From Streptomyces sp. ASQP_92 (GTDB taxonomy: Bacteria > Actinomycetota > Actinomycetes > Streptomycetales > Streptomycetaceae): a stretch of 64,000 nucleotides of DNA. The notes beneath the pieces are model-generated. The model was not told the DNA's origin and ran no database searches. It saw only the letters and a list, made by a program, of their open reading frames with translations. The position numbers and the translations under genes are program-made. The DNA lies in contig NZ_JAODUA010000017.1 of NCBI RefSeq assembly GCF_025399895.1, forward strand, positions 62,001-126,000. Reading direction: 5' to 3'. Shown here in pieces: positions 6,319 to 15,756 of the stretch. The stretch's first letter is position 1, and each line of letters begins with the position of its first letter.

Positions 6319-9171
6319 CTAGTATGCGAAGGCGACGGCGTCGAGTGCGGCGACGGCGTCCCAGGTTGTGGGGTCGGTGGTTCCGGCGGGGAGAACCTCG
6401 TTGATGAGGTCTCCGGCCGTGTGAGCCTTGGTGGTGGCCGCGGTGAGGGTGAGGACTGCGCTGGTCCAGCCCGCCGAGGTCGCGCCGACGGCGCTGATCG
6501 TGACGGTCTCCTGGTTGGCGGTGTTCTGCCCGAGGACGATCTGCGTACCGGCCGAGAGCTGGGCGGCCAGGGGGTTGGTGTTGTCCTGGCTGTTGTTGAT
6601 CGTGATCGAGGTGACGCCGGAAGCCACGGAGGTCTTCAGCGTGGTACGCCACGCCGCGAAGATCCCGTAGGGGGTCGTGTCCGCCGGGGAGCACTGAAGG
6701 GTGACGGTGGCTTCGCCGTTGTCGTCCCAGTCGAACTTGATCGACTCGACGAAGCACTCGATCTGGATCGCGTTGAGGTTCGGCGGGCGCCTCATCACCC
6801 GCACCCGAGTGCCAAGTTCGAGGCCGAGCACGACCGGCCACAGCGCCGGGTAAGCCGACGGGTGCAACTTGAGAGACGAGACCCGCGTCGAGGGCTGCTT
6901 ATACCGGGACAGCAGATAGTCGGCAGCGTCCTGGCATTCGGCGGCCGATGAGGAGTTGATGCTGCGGGTCAGCGACCGCGGGAAATACGCCTGGATCGAC
7001 GTCGCATCCTGCGCGGCGAACGTCTGGCCAGTGCCTGTCTGGGTGACGGTGATCTGGTTGGCGAGGTGCGTCGGGTCGTAGTCGAGTTGGCAGTCCTCGT
7101 AGGGATACTCTCCTGCCGCCACGTTTTCCCCGAACGTATAGACCGGGGTCAGCGCGTCGTACCGGGCCGCCCGGGAACGGAAGTTGACCCGTCCGTTGGT
7201 ACCAACGAAGTGCTCGCCGTTCTCCGTGTCGACGACGGCCTGGAGCGCAGTGAGGGCGTCTTGCCCGCCGAACGCTGCCGGTCCCATGCTGATCGTGAGT
7301 CCCGTTTGGATGTTCGACAAGGCAGTTGAGCCGGCGTATTGCAGGATGCGGGCGTACCGAGCGTCCGTTGAGTCGCCAGCGAAGCTGGTTTTCCACGCCG
7401 CGTAAATGGCGTCCGTTGACGCATTGAACAGGTACGCGGGGAACTCTGCGGCAAACGCGAGGTCCCCCTGCCAGTTGTTGCCGGCCTGTCCGCCGAGCCC
7501 GAGGTCGTACCACGCCCCCAGGGAATCTGAGACCAACCCAGTCGGCGTGATGGTGCTGGGCTGACTGGTGAAGAACCAGTTGTTTCCATCGAGACTGGCC
7601 CTGGCCTCGCCGAAGGCCTGGCTCCATCCGAAGATGGCCAAGTGCCAGTTGCCGTCGACGACGTTGGGGAATGATCCATCGTTGGCGGTAAAGATCCCGC
7701 TGAGGTAGACATTTGTCGGGCCGCCGATGATGAGGTTCAGGTGGCCGGTAGTCCCGATTGCCACGAAGATTCGACTGCCCGTCGCCACGGTGCCAGTTGC
7801 GGCATGTTGCCGGTCCATGGACGACCAGAGGACAGCTGCGTCCGTGGGCATGGGGCCCGTGTATTTGAATGCGATTGCGCGGGTCCACTGTGTCGGATCC
7901 GCAGGCCCGACGACTCCGGACGTGGTGAGGTCGATGACAGATGACGCGAATCCCGATCCCTGCCCGGGGTGCGGGTTGGTGAACGTCGTGACCGTACCGG
8001 TGCTGCCCGAGAAGATCCCGTTCACCGGGTCGGTGGCAGTGATTTGCGTACCCGCCGCGATCACTCCGGGGCCGTTCTTCGACTTGGCAATCCCTGCGGC
8101 CGTGTAGGCGCCGGTCGCTTCGGTGAAGGTGGTCGATCCGGCCGGGTCGTCAAGCCGGTATACGAAGCGTGGGGCCGCCGCGTTGATTGCCTCGGTGAGC
8201 GGATCGTCGAGTTTGACCTGCGAGAGCAGTGCGAAGGCGTCGACAGCCGTCGGGCTTACGGTGCCGTAGGTGCCGTATTTCCACGTCGGCGTCCAGCGCT
8301 CGACGAACCCTTCGTACATCGGGTACCAGATGCCCGGCTGCGCCCAGCTGCTGGCCGAACTGCCCTTTTCAAGCTGCCAGGCGTCAACCTGGATTGAACA
8401 GGTCGCGCCGGCGGCTGCGGCGACCATGGCGCCGACATCCATGCCCATGGCACCGGCCGGCGCCGTCGCGGTGACAGTGATCAAGGTCCATGAAGCGGTA
8501 GCCGAACCGGTGAGGGTGACCGTGGACCCGTAGGTGAACGAGGACGACACCGCCAGAGGCACGAGGTACCAGCCGATCCCCGCCTTGACCTGCAACGAGG
8601 TGCCCGGGGTGACGTTCCGGATGCGCATCTGCATCGTGTACGTCTGGCCCGGCAGTGCCGCAGGCTCCATGGTGCGGCAGATCCGCGCGTTGACCGCCGA
8701 GCCGGATGGCACGCTGAACTGGAGAACGTTCGACCCTTGGTAGGCGGTGCCGGACGCGACGATGATCCCGGAGACGGTGGGGTCGGTGTCGCTGAAAATG
8801 TCGGCGTTGTATACGTTCGCGCCGACGGCGTAGCCGCCGAGATCCCCGCCGGTGGCCATGACCTGCGATAGCAGGTTGATGGCTGGCGGCCACATCGCGC
8901 GTTTCCGGTACGGCTGGTAAGGCGCGACATGCCCATAGAACGGCCCGCTGGTGTTCGTCGGGTCGAGAACGCCGTCGGTGTTCGCCAGCGTCAGCGACAG
9001 TTCGCCAGCGCGGACTTGGTCCAGTTCGTACTGACGCCCGCGCTGACTACCGCCCGTGCCCATAGTGCGGCCGGTGACCTCGACGAAACGGTCCCATGGG
9101 GCGCCGCCGTTTGCGTTCCAGTACGGCGCCCAGCCGTCTTCGATTAGCGGCCAGTTCGGGTTGGTTGCCAT
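6319..9171 (-). CDS. Large minor tail protein with LamG-like domain
   Basis: 950 residues, starting at ATG 9171 behind GAGGAGG. The N terminus (GRTMGTGG, RAGELSLTLANTDG) resembles distal-tail/minor tail proteins of actinophages. Two carbohydrate-binding-like blocks precede and include a concanavalin/LamG-like region at roughly residues 430-590 (AVLWSSMDRQ, GHLNLIIGG, WHLAIFGWSQ, ASLDGNNW). The C-terminal third looks like a tail-baseplate hub (GENVAAGEYPYED, SLKLHPSAYP). It would act at the tail tip in host recognition. Confidence 0.8.
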   Translation of the reverse strand: MATNPNWPLIEDGWAPYWNANGGAPWDRFVEVTGRTMGTGGSQRGRQYELDQVRAGELSLTLANTDGVLDPTNTSGPFYGHVAPYQPYRKRAMWPPAINLLSQVMATGGDLGGYAVGANVYNADIFSDTDPTVSGIIVASGTAYQGSNVLQFSVPSGSAVNARICRTMEPAALPGQTYTMQMRIRNVTPGTSLQVKAGIGWYLVPLAVSSSFTYGSTVTLTGSATASWTLITVTATAPAGAMGMDVGAMVAAAAGATCSIQVDAWQLEKGSSASSWAQPGIWYPMYEGFVERWTPTWKYGTYGTVSPTAVDAFALLSQVKLDDPLTEAINAAAPRFVYRLDDPAGSTTFTEATGAYTAAGIAKSKNGPGVIAAGTQITATDPVNGIFSGSTGTVTTFTNPHPGQGSGFASSVIDLTTSGVVGPADPTQWTRAIAFKYTGPMPTDAAVLWSSMDRQHAATGTVATGSRIFVAIGTTGHLNLIIGGPTNVYLSGIFTANDGSFPNVVDGNWHLAIFGWSQAFGEARASLDGNNWFFTSQPSTITPTGLVSDSLGAWYDLGLGGQAGNNWQGDLAFAAEFPAYLFNASTDAIYAAWKTSFAGDSTDARYARILQYAGSTALSNIQTGLTISMGPAAFGGQDALTALQAVVDTENGEHFVGTNGRVNFRSRAARYDALTPVYTFGENVAAGEYPYEDCQLDYDPTHLANQITVTQTGTGQTFAAQDATSIQAYFPRSLTRSINSSSAAECQDAADYLLSRYKQPSTRVSSLKLHPSAYPALWPVVLGLELGTRVRVMRRPPNLNAIQIECFVESIKFDWDDNGEATVTLQCSPADTTPYGIFAAWRTTLKTSVASGVTSITINNSQDNTNPLAAQLSAGTQIVLGQNTANQETVTISAVGATSAGWTSAVLTLTAATTKAHTAGDLINEVLPAGTTDPTTWDAVAALDAVAFAY

Positions 9172-9181
9172 AGCCGCCTCC

Positions 9182-12100
9182 TCACCTGCTGGACTGGTAG
9201 GACGCGTAGGTCTGGGAGTTGCGGGCGCCTGCCTGGAGCATGAGCGTCTCGACCTGGTTCTTCAGGTCCCGCTCGGCGAGGATGGAGCCCTGGGGTGCGA
9301 TGGTCACCGAGTAGTTGTTGATGATCGTGGCGCCCCCTCCCCCCATCGCGAGACCTGGTGTTCCGAGGGCGCCCGCTCCGGTTACTGCGGTGGCGAGGCC
9401 GCGTGCTGCGGTGGTGGCGTGGTGGGCGGCGCTCTGGATGCCCTGGGCTAGGCCTTGGGGTACGAACTGGCCGAGCTCGGCGAAGACGCGGGACGGACTG
9501 CGAATACCCAACGCCTTCTTGATCGCCGACTGCATCGACAGGGCGATCTTCGTCATCTGGGCTTGGATCGCCTTCTCTTGCGACTGCAAGCCCTTGATCA
9601 GGCCCTGCGCGGACTGGATGCCCGCCCCGTACATGGAGTCCGCGACCGCCGCGCCCGTGCCGTTGGCCGCCTTCTGCATGCCGGCCCGCATGCTGTTCAT
9701 CTGCATGATCTGCGACTTCGACGCCGCCGCCAGGGCGGTCGCCGTAGCACCAGCCTGGTCGACGCCCGCCGTAGCGAGCTGGCTGATCTGGTCGGTGCTC
9801 AGGCCCTTGGAGCGCAGCACTTGCAGGTCGGCGGCGAACTGTGTCGCTTTCGCCACCTGCTGGCTCATGCTGTTCAGCACGTCGGAGGCCGCCATCGGCC
9901 TTGTGGCGTCCGGTGCCGTGGTGATGACGGAGACGTTCTGCATCATCCCGGAGGCGACGGAGTCCCTTTCCTTGACCCAGTCTTTCTGGAGGCTGGCCAG
10001 CGTGGACTGTGTGGCTTTGATGCGGGAGGCGACGGCGTCCCTTTTGTTGGCGAGCCACAACAGGACCGCATTGTCGTTGGCGACAGTGCGCTGCAAACTC
10101 CTGGCCGAGTTCCCGAAGTCGACGTACAGCGACCTGGCGATGTGCGTCGTTGCGGTTTTGACCTTGGCTGTCGAGCCGGTGAGCCCGTCGACCAGGCCGT
10201 GCATGACGTAGCCGCCCAGCTCCTTGAACACCCGCGATGGCGAGGAGATGCCGAGCATCGACTTGAAGCCCGAGACGGCTGAACCGGCCAGGTTCTTCAC
10301 CTTGTCGACGACGGCCCCAGCCATGCTGGAGATGCCGCCGAGGAGGCCCTGGATAAGGTCGTGGCCAGCGCTGACCAGTAGCCCGCCGAGGCTGCCTAGT
10401 GCGGACAGGATCCGGCCCGGCAGGCCCACCAACCAGGACAGCAGGGAACTGGTCACGGATATCGCTGCACTCTTCGCACGGTTGAACGCGCTAGACGCCC
10501 ACGCAAAGAGCTGCCCGGCGAGCGATGCCACGCCCATGATCACGCGGCCGGGCAGCGTCACCCACCAGGCCAGGAGGCTGGTGATGACGGAGACCGTCGC
10601 GTCCTTGGCCCGAGTGAACGCGTGCGTCGCCCACGCGAAAAGGCTGGTGGCCAGTGACGCCACGGCCATGATGATCCGGCCTGGCAGCAGGGCCACAAAG
10701 ACGATCATGTTCGTCACGGCGCCGACCACAGCGTGGTAGGCGTTCGAGAAGGCATCCTTGATCTGCGACCAGTAGCGGACGATCAGCAGGACCGCGACAC
10801 CGATCGGCCCGGTCAGGATCGCCAGCAGCATCGGCCAGTGGCCCTTGACGAAATCGACGACCCAGCCGACCGCAGCACCTATGCCGTGAAACGCCGGCTC
10901 AAACACGTTTCGCCACAGCCACATCGCGACCGCGCCGATCGCCTGGAACGCAGCCTGGACGATCGCCCGGAATGTGGCGCAGTGGTTGTAGGCGTAGATC
11001 AGCCCAGCGACCAGGGCGGCTACCGCGATGACTACGAGCATGACCGGGTTGGCGTCCATCGCCGCGTTCAGGAGCCACTGGGCGGCAGCCGCTGCTTTCT
11101 CCGCGATGGTGGAGGCGATCAGCGCGATCTTCTGTGCCGTCCATGCGGCGGCGGTCCGGAGGCCCGCCATTGCGCTGGCCGCCATCGACTTCGTGAAGTT
11201 CAGTGAGGCGAGCGCGGCAGTCTTCATGGCCGTGCCGACGGCTGTGATCCCTGAGACGAGTCCGGACCAGGCGGCTCGTCCCGCAGAGGCGGTTGCAGTG
11301 CCGACTGTGCGGCCGAAGTTGGCTACTGCCGTACCGGCTGAGGAGGCGCCGGACTTGATGCCGTCCCAGGCGTACATGCCTTTAAGGCGCACTGTGTCGA
11401 GGGCTGAGGTGAGGCCGGTGCGCATGGTGGAGGCTCCGGCGCGCACGCCGTCCATGGCCATCATGCCGCGCAGCCGCAGCGTATCGAAGGCGCTAGATGA
11501 GGCAGAGGCGATGCCACCCCACGGGATCTTGGTGATGGCGGTTCCGATGCCGCCGATAGCCTTGACCAGAGGGCTGACCGCGCCCGCGATGAACTTGATC
11601 ACGCTGCCGGTCAGCACGACGCCGATGGCGACAGCAAGGGCCTCGGTGGCAACCTTGTGCTGCTCGAAAAAGCTGACGACGGAGAGGATGACGGGAATCA
11701 GCTTCGTACCCACTGTGATCGCCGTCGTGGTGACGGCTTCTTTCAGCTTGCCCATCTGGACGTTGAAGGACTTCTGGGTGATGTCCCAGCCCTCAACGTC
11801 CTTGCCGCCGTCCTTCATGGACTTGGCGACCTTGTCGACGCGCTCCTTGAAGCCTTCGGTGTTCTCACCGGTGAGCTGAAGCGTCGTGTTCAACCCGATC
11901 GCCCCACCGGCCATCTTCTTGATGGCCTCGGTGTACGTCTGAGCGGCCGGGCCGCCCTTCTTCAGCTCGGCGTTGAAGCCGGTGGTCTTCTGAAGCAGCG
12001 TCTTGAACTGGTTGCCCATCGCGTTCTGATCGGCGGGCAGCGCCTTGATGGCCTTGGCGAACGCGCCCGTGCTCATGGCCCCGGTTTGCAGGTCTGTAGC

Positions 12101-13039
12101 CAGCTTCTGCACGGGCGCGGGCATGCTTTTGAGCATCGTTTGCAGGTCAGCGCCAGCCTGCTTGGTTTTGTTGAACGAGTCGAGCAGGACCGTGCCGGAC
12201 TTGCCCATCTTCGAAAGGACCGTCTGCGACAGCAGGTCGAGAGTGCCGGTCAGGCCTCGCTGGCCGAGCTTGGTGGACACGTCCGTCGAGGACAGGCCGA
12301 GGCGCTGCATCTCCTGGACGGCGACGTTGTTTGGGGCCGCCAGGCTGCGGATCGTGGAGGCAAGCTCCTGGGTGGCCTCGCGTGCTGAGGTGCCGTGCTG
12401 CGTGAGGGTGGCGATGGCGCCGCCGACCTGGGCAAAGCTGATCTTGTTGGCCGAAGCGATCGGGATAACAGTGGACAGAGCTCCGGAGAACTCCTCCATA
12501 GTGATCTTGCCTTCGCCTGCGGCGGTCTTGATCGCGTTCATGACCTGGACGGAGTCGGACGCCTTGAGGTGGTACGACGCCATCACCGACGTCATCGCAT
12601 TCGTGACGTCCTTGAGGGAGGCGCCTTCCTCGCGCGCACCCTGAGCAGCCGCCTTCAGCACCTTGAGGCCGTCAGCGCCGCGGTATCCGGCCTTCTCGAC
12701 CTGGTACATGCCGTCGGCGAGCTCTTTTGTCGACGTACCGGTCTCGCGAGCCAGCGACAGGACGCCGTCGGAGACCATTTTCAGCTTCGACGTCGACTCG
12801 CCACACGCTGTGACGAGCAGGTTCATCTGCTGCTGGAAATCACCGGCCGCCTTGACGCCGTAGGCGACGAAACCGAGCCCGACGACGGTGGTGGCCTTGC
12901 CGACCTTCGTGAGCATCCCCGACAGGCCACCCATGCGCTGGGTGAACGACTCGCCGGACGCACCGGCCTGGACCATGCCGCGGACGAAAGGCGCGGTCTC
13001 TGCGCGGAGGCGAACGAAGAGGTCGGCAACCTCGGTCAT
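9182..13039 (-). CDS. Tape measure protein
   Basis: 1285 residues from ATG 13039 (a further in-frame start 15 bases upstream is less likely). The N-terminal domain is of the TP901-type tape measure family (AAGDFQQQMNLLVTAC, SAGTSTKEL-like helices, REEGASLKDVTNAMTSVM). Long helical repeats follow, with several hydrophobic segments (about residues 460-480 and 660-830), and near the C terminus two copies of an SPSRVFKELG/SPSRVFAELG motif. Length sets tail length and the protein likely takes part in DNA passage. It is the largest gene here and follows the tail chaperones as expected. Confidence 0.95.
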   Translation of the reverse strand: MTEVADLFVRLRAETAPFVRGMVQAGASGESFTQRMGGLSGMLTKVGKATTVVGLGFVAYGVKAAGDFQQQMNLLVTACGESTSKLKMVSDGVLSLARETGTSTKELADGMYQVEKAGYRGADGLKVLKAAAQGAREEGASLKDVTNAMTSVMASYHLKASDSVQVMNAIKTAAGEGKITMEEFSGALSTVIPIASANKISFAQVGGAIATLTQHGTSAREATQELASTIRSLAAPNNVAVQEMQRLGLSSTDVSTKLGQRGLTGTLDLLSQTVLSKMGKSGTVLLDSFNKTKQAGADLQTMLKSMPAPVQKLATDLQTGAMSTGAFAKAIKALPADQNAMGNQFKTLLQKTTGFNAELKKGGPAAQTYTEAIKKMAGGAIGLNTTLQLTGENTEGFKERVDKVAKSMKDGGKDVEGWDITQKSFNVQMGKLKEAVTTTAITVGTKLIPVILSVVSFFEQHKVATEALAVAIGVVLTGSVIKFIAGAVSPLVKAIGGIGTAITKIPWGGIASASSSAFDTLRLRGMMAMDGVRAGASTMRTGLTSALDTVRLKGMYAWDGIKSGASSAGTAVANFGRTVGTATASAGRAAWSGLVSGITAVGTAMKTAALASLNFTKSMAASAMAGLRTAAAWTAQKIALIASTIAEKAAAAAQWLLNAAMDANPVMLVVIAVAALVAGLIYAYNHCATFRAIVQAAFQAIGAVAMWLWRNVFEPAFHGIGAAVGWVVDFVKGHWPMLLAILTGPIGVAVLLIVRYWSQIKDAFSNAYHAVVGAVTNMIVFVALLPGRIIMAVASLATSLFAWATHAFTRAKDATVSVITSLLAWWVTLPGRVIMGVASLAGQLFAWASSAFNRAKSAAISVTSSLLSWLVGLPGRILSALGSLGGLLVSAGHDLIQGLLGGISSMAGAVVDKVKNLAGSAVSGFKSMLGISSPSRVFKELGGYVMHGLVDGLTGSTAKVKTATTHIARSLYVDFGNSARSLQRTVANDNAVLLWLANKRDAVASRIKATQSTLASLQKDWVKERDSVASGMMQNVSVITTAPDATRPMAASDVLNSMSQQVAKATQFAADLQVLRSKGLSTDQISQLATAGVDQAGATATALAAASKSQIMQMNSMRAGMQKAANGTGAAVADSMYGAGIQSAQGLIKGLQSQEKAIQAQMTKIALSMQSAIKKALGIRSPSRVFAELGQFVPQGLAQGIQSAAHHATTAARGLATAVTGAGALGTPGLAMGGGGATIINNYSVTIAPQGSILAERDLKNQVETLMLQAGARNSQTYASYQSSR

Positions 13040-13075
13040 GAGCACCGCCCTCACAGGTTCAGGTGGGCGGTGCTC
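13040..13075 (-). promoter_or_regulatory. Hairpin abutting the tape measure start codon
   Basis: On the minus strand GAGCACCGCC (13075-13066) pairs with GGCGGTGCTC (13049-13040), and the ATG follows immediately. The only plausible ribosome site (AGGG) lies at the base of the 3' arm. It may dampen tape measure translation or end part of the upstream transcript. Confidence 0.5.
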
Positions 13076-13078
13076 GGA

Positions 13079-13531
13079 TCAGATGCGGGGCCAGCGGGCC
13101 CGGTAGACGCTCATATAGAGCTGTGGTGCGACGATCGTGATGCCGAACCGGTAGGCGGGGCCCAAGAACGGATAGACGGCCCCGTTACGGAGTCCCGTTT
13201 CCAGGGCCAGGCCATAGACGGACGCGGGTGACCGGCCATAGGGCGGCATGATCCCGGCACCAGTGCCGACCTTGGTCTCCCAGCCGGCGCCGTAGGACAC
13301 GATGGGGCTGTGTGTGATCGAGCGGCGCAGCGTTCCGGAGACGACCGCGGGTCCGCTGCCGGATCGGGCCGGTGTGGGGGTGCCGCGTTTGTGGGCGCCA
13401 CTGGAGGCGTTGACCTTGGCCTGCCGCTCGATGGCGTTCGCCAGCTGGGTGAGGACGGTGCGGGACTTCAGCTGGCCGTCTGTCGCGATCTCGGCGAACA
13501 GGACCCGGAAGATCCCAGGGCGCAGCTCCAC
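13079..13531 (-). CDS. HK97 gp10-like tail completion protein
   Basis: 150 residues from GTG 13531, with AGGGGG ten bases upstream. Residues around 30-80 (LANAIERQAKVNASSGAHKR, GTLRRSITHS) and the C-terminal GRSPASVYGLALETG and YPFLGPAYRF match the HK97 gp10 type tail-completion/minor tail proteins. It sits between the tail chaperone frameshift product and the tape measure. The position is unusual because gp10-like genes usually precede the tail tube gene. Confidence 0.65.
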   Translation of the reverse strand: MELRPGIFRVLFAEIATDGQLKSRTVLTQLANAIERQAKVNASSGAHKRGTPTPARSGSGPAVVSGTLRRSITHSPIVSYGAGWETKVGTGAGIMPPYGRSPASVYGLALETGLRNGAVYPFLGPAYRFGITIVAPQLYMSVYRARWPRI

Positions 13532-13535
13532 CGCA

Positions 13536-13802
13536 TCACCCCCTGGCGTCTCGTTCGGCTTTGCTGCGCGAGCGCTGGGCCTCGTTTTCCTCGTGCTCGC
13601 TGATCATGCCGAGGAAGTCGAGGGCGTAGCGGCGCACATAGAGGGGCGTGGCCTGGAGCTGCTCCCACGACCAGTGCATGCGCCGCATCAGGATGAAGTC
13701 GGCCCATTCGGGTGGGGCGCTGTCGCCGCCCCACGTCCCCTCAATGATCGATTCGACCGGGAGGAGGACGTCCTCGTAGTACGGGGAGCCGGGGCCTACT
13801 TG
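13536..13802 (-). CDS. Tail assembly chaperone -1 frameshift extension (gpGT-like)
   Basis: An 88-codon frame in -1 relative to the upstream chaperone, ending at TGA 13538-13536. It has no start codon of its own near its 5' end (an internal ATG would give only about 50 residues). It reads YYEDVLLPVESII, WADFILMRRMHWSWEQLQ, YALDFLGMISEHEENEAQ, a typical C-terminal half of siphophage tail chaperones. Zero frame ends at ...GAC CCC AAG TAG; slipping back at C-CCC-AAG or a nearby site would fuse the two. This is the standard arrangement just upstream of a tape measure gene. Confidence 0.8.
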   Translation of the reverse strand, partial: QVGPGSPYYEDVLLPVESIIEGTWGGDSAPPEWADFILMRRMHWSWEQLQATPLYVRRYALDFLGMISEHEENEAQRSRSKAERDARG

Positions 13803-14200
13803 GGGTCCGTGATACTCCCCAGCTCGGCGCCGATGCGGTTGATGATGCGCATCGGAAGCCGGGCGATGTTCTCAGGGCTGATCGCTCCGAGCCGGGGCTG
13901 CGCTGTCGTTTCCAGCGATTCGAAGAGGGTGACCGGGTCGGCATCCTCGGCGATCTCCACCGGGGTGATCAGCTCGGACGCGTCGTAGACCTTCCAGGCC
14001 ACGATGAGCCGGGCGAAGACCTTGTACATGGCCATGTTGGCGGCCTGCGGGTCGACGGGCTGCCCCCGGTCGTCGAGTTGCACGTCCTCAGGGGTGAGTT
14101 CGCTGGGGGGCAGGAGCTGCGGGTTGCGGATCAGGACCGACACGTCGTCGCCTAGATCGGGGAAGGGCAGCAGAACGTAGGGGCTGGTGTAGCCGGCCAT
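13796..14200 (-). CDS. Tail assembly chaperone, zero-frame product (gpG-like)
   Basis: 134 residues from ATG 14200 with GGAG upstream. It is largely helical and acidic (PPSELTPEDVQLDDRG, YKVFARLIVAWKVYDASELI) and follows the major tail protein. It ends at TAG 13798-13796, where a -1 shift would extend it into the next frame. The chaperone pair coats the tape measure during tail assembly. It is separated from the tail tube gene by a strong hairpin. Confidence 0.85.
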   Translation of the reverse strand: MAGYTSPYVLLPFPDLGDDVSVLIRNPQLLPPSELTPEDVQLDDRGQPVDPQAANMAMYKVFARLIVAWKVYDASELITPVEIAEDADPVTLFESLETTAQPRLGAISPENIARLPMRIINRIGAELGSITDPK

Positions 14201-14234
14201 GGGGAACTCCAAGCAGGGCGTCGAGGGCGTCAGA

Positions 14235-14277
14235 CCCCGGTCGTGCCGTGACGCCCTCACGTGCGGCACGACCGGGG
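14235..14277 (-). terminator. Strong hairpin after the tail tube gene
   Basis: CCCCGGTCGTGCCG (14235-14248) pairs perfectly with CGGCACGACCGGGG (14264-14277), 14 base pairs around a 15-base loop. No T tract follows on the minus strand, so it is better read as an attenuator or mRNA-stabilising hairpin that favours tail tube expression over the genes after it. Confidence 0.7.
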
Positions 14278-14284
14278 AGTTGAT

Positions 14285-15436
14285 CTAGTAGGCGGAGGAG
14301 ACCCAGTTCTTCAGCACGACCTGGACAGCGCCGCCATCCGTGGTGTTGTTGATGCCGGCGATCTCGAAGTCGGCGGTCACGTAGGTGCCGGACTTGTCGT
14401 AGCCGCCCTTGGACCAGCCGGGCGCGGTGGTCGTCATGGTCAGCGAGGCGCCACCGGCTACCAGGGGCTGCGTGAGCACGGCGGACGTCGGGGACGTCTG
14501 CAACGCCTGCAAGTACTGGTTGTAGTCGGTGTCGTTTTCGTAGATCGCCTTGTACTTGATGTCGGCTTCCAGGACCCCGGAGAACACTTCGCGCGGCTGC
14601 TGCGTGCCGTTGGACGCGTGGATGGCGTCGGTTTCACGCTTCAGGGTGAGGTCGTAGGACAGTCCGCGGGTGGAGGCTCCGCCGGCGTTGGTCATGGCCC
14701 ACTGCCAGCCGAGCATCGGCTGCACGGCCGTGAACGCCGGGGCGGTCAGGCCTCCTTGGATGGCGCCGATCCAGCCGGTGAGCTTGGCGTCGAGGGTGCA
14801 CATGCCCTTGGGGTCGATCTTGATGCCGACCTCACCGAGCATGCAGCCCGGGTAGCCCCAAGCCTCGTAGGTGTTCTGGTCGACCAGTGAGTACGTGGGC
14901 TTGGCCACGGATGCCGACTGCTTGAACGTATGCGTCGTCTGGGACAGCACCGTGACTGCCGAGCTGTGCGCCTTGGTGAGACCGCCGGACGGAGTGGTGA
15001 TCGGGATCGTGTACGGGCCCGACCCGGTCGGGCTTCCGGTGATCGCGTACTCCAAGTTGGCCGCCGTGTCGATCGCGATGGTCGAGCCGGACGGGATGGA
15101 GACTGCCGTCGAGATCGACGTGGCGCCGATGGTGGTCGACGACGAAAGCGTTGTCGACACGCCCGCCGAAACGGTGTCAGGGCCGATGATCCGCAGGAAG
15201 TAGCCGAGGCAGTCCGGGTAGGCGGACAGCTCCAGCGAGGCCGAGGTCTCCCCCACGCCCTGGTACAGGCCCTGGAGGTTGGTGTCGCTGGCCCGGTAAG
15301 ACACGTCCTTGAGCTGTGTGTACTCGATGTTGAAGTCGCTCTTGTTGACCGGGATGTAGAACGTCGGGGCGAGGAAGGTCCCCTGGACGCTTTCCTTGGC
15401 GATACCGATCCATCCGAGCCGGGAGAGGAGTGTCAC
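14285..15436 (-). CDS. Major tail (tube) protein
   Basis: 383 residues from GTG 15436, which overlaps the upstream TGA (GTGA). The N terminus WIGIAKESVQGTFLAPTFYI and the region near ETSASLELSAYP are typical of actinophage tail tube proteins. The middle (roughly residues 85-160) is Ser/Thr-rich and beta, like an inserted Ig-type domain, and the C terminus returns to the tube fold (TADFEIAGINNT). It lies between connector genes and the chaperones, with a strong hairpin after it. Confidence 0.85.
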   Translation of the reverse strand: MTLLSRLGWIGIAKESVQGTFLAPTFYIPVNKSDFNIEYTQLKDVSYRASDTNLQGLYQGVGETSASLELSAYPDCLGYFLRIIGPDTVSAGVSTTLSSSTTIGATSISTAVSIPSGSTIAIDTAANLEYAITGSPTGSGPYTIPITTPSGGLTKAHSSAVTVLSQTTHTFKQSASVAKPTYSLVDQNTYEAWGYPGCMLGEVGIKIDPKGMCTLDAKLTGWIGAIQGGLTAPAFTAVQPMLGWQWAMTNAGGASTRGLSYDLTLKRETDAIHASNGTQQPREVFSGVLEADIKYKAIYENDTDYNQYLQALQTSPTSAVLTQPLVAGGASLTMTTTAPGWSKGGYDKSGTYVTADFEIAGINNTTDGGAVQVVLKNWVSSAY

Positions 15437-15684
15437 TGCGGCTCACCTCCCTTGCTGTCCTCGACGGACGCAGATTTACGAGGGCGCGCCTTGGCCGCCT
15501 CGATGGAGTTCTTGTCGTGCTGGGGTTCGGGTTCGTCCTCGACAGCGGTCCAGCCGTCGAGGAGCTGCGGCCGATCGGCAACTTCGCCCGACTCGACGGA
15601 GAAGGCGGCCTGTTCGGGCTGATCGTCGGTGGCGGGCGTGACTGCGAAGTGCCACGCATAGGGGGTCGTGTTGCGCTGGCGCAC
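15433..15684 (-). CDS. Small protein coupled to the tail tube gene
   Basis: 83 residues. The N-terminal half (TTPYAWHFAVTPATDDQPEQ) may be folded; the C-terminal half is polar and charged (EDEPEPQHDKNS, AKARPRKSASVEDSKG) and probably disordered. Its stop overlaps the tail tube GTG, suggesting translational coupling. The family is unknown; similarly placed small proteins occur before tail tubes in other siphophages. Confidence 0.65.
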   Translation of the reverse strand: MRQRNTTPYAWHFAVTPATDDQPEQAAFSVESGEVADRPQLLDGWTAVEDEPEPQHDKNSIEAAKARPRKSASVEDSKGGEPQ

Positions 15685-15712
15685 AGGGCTCTCCCGTGTC
15701 GGGTCGTGGGAA

Positions 15713-15739
15713 AGCCCCCGGCCAGACGGCCCGGGGGCT
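15713..15739 (-). terminator. Hairpin with short T run
   Basis: AGCCCCCGG (15713-15721) pairs with CCGGGGGCT (15731-15739), followed on the minus strand by TTTCCC. It lies after the connector gene ending at 15757 and probably reduces read-through into the tail genes. Confidence 0.65.
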
Positions 15740-15756
15740 GAAGAGAGAGGAAGGGG

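Noticed and set aside
5851..6951. Long plus-strand frame over tail genes
   Set aside because: Antisense shadow of the 178- and 950-residue tail proteins; Gly/Arg/Val/Asp-rich with no ribosome site pattern.
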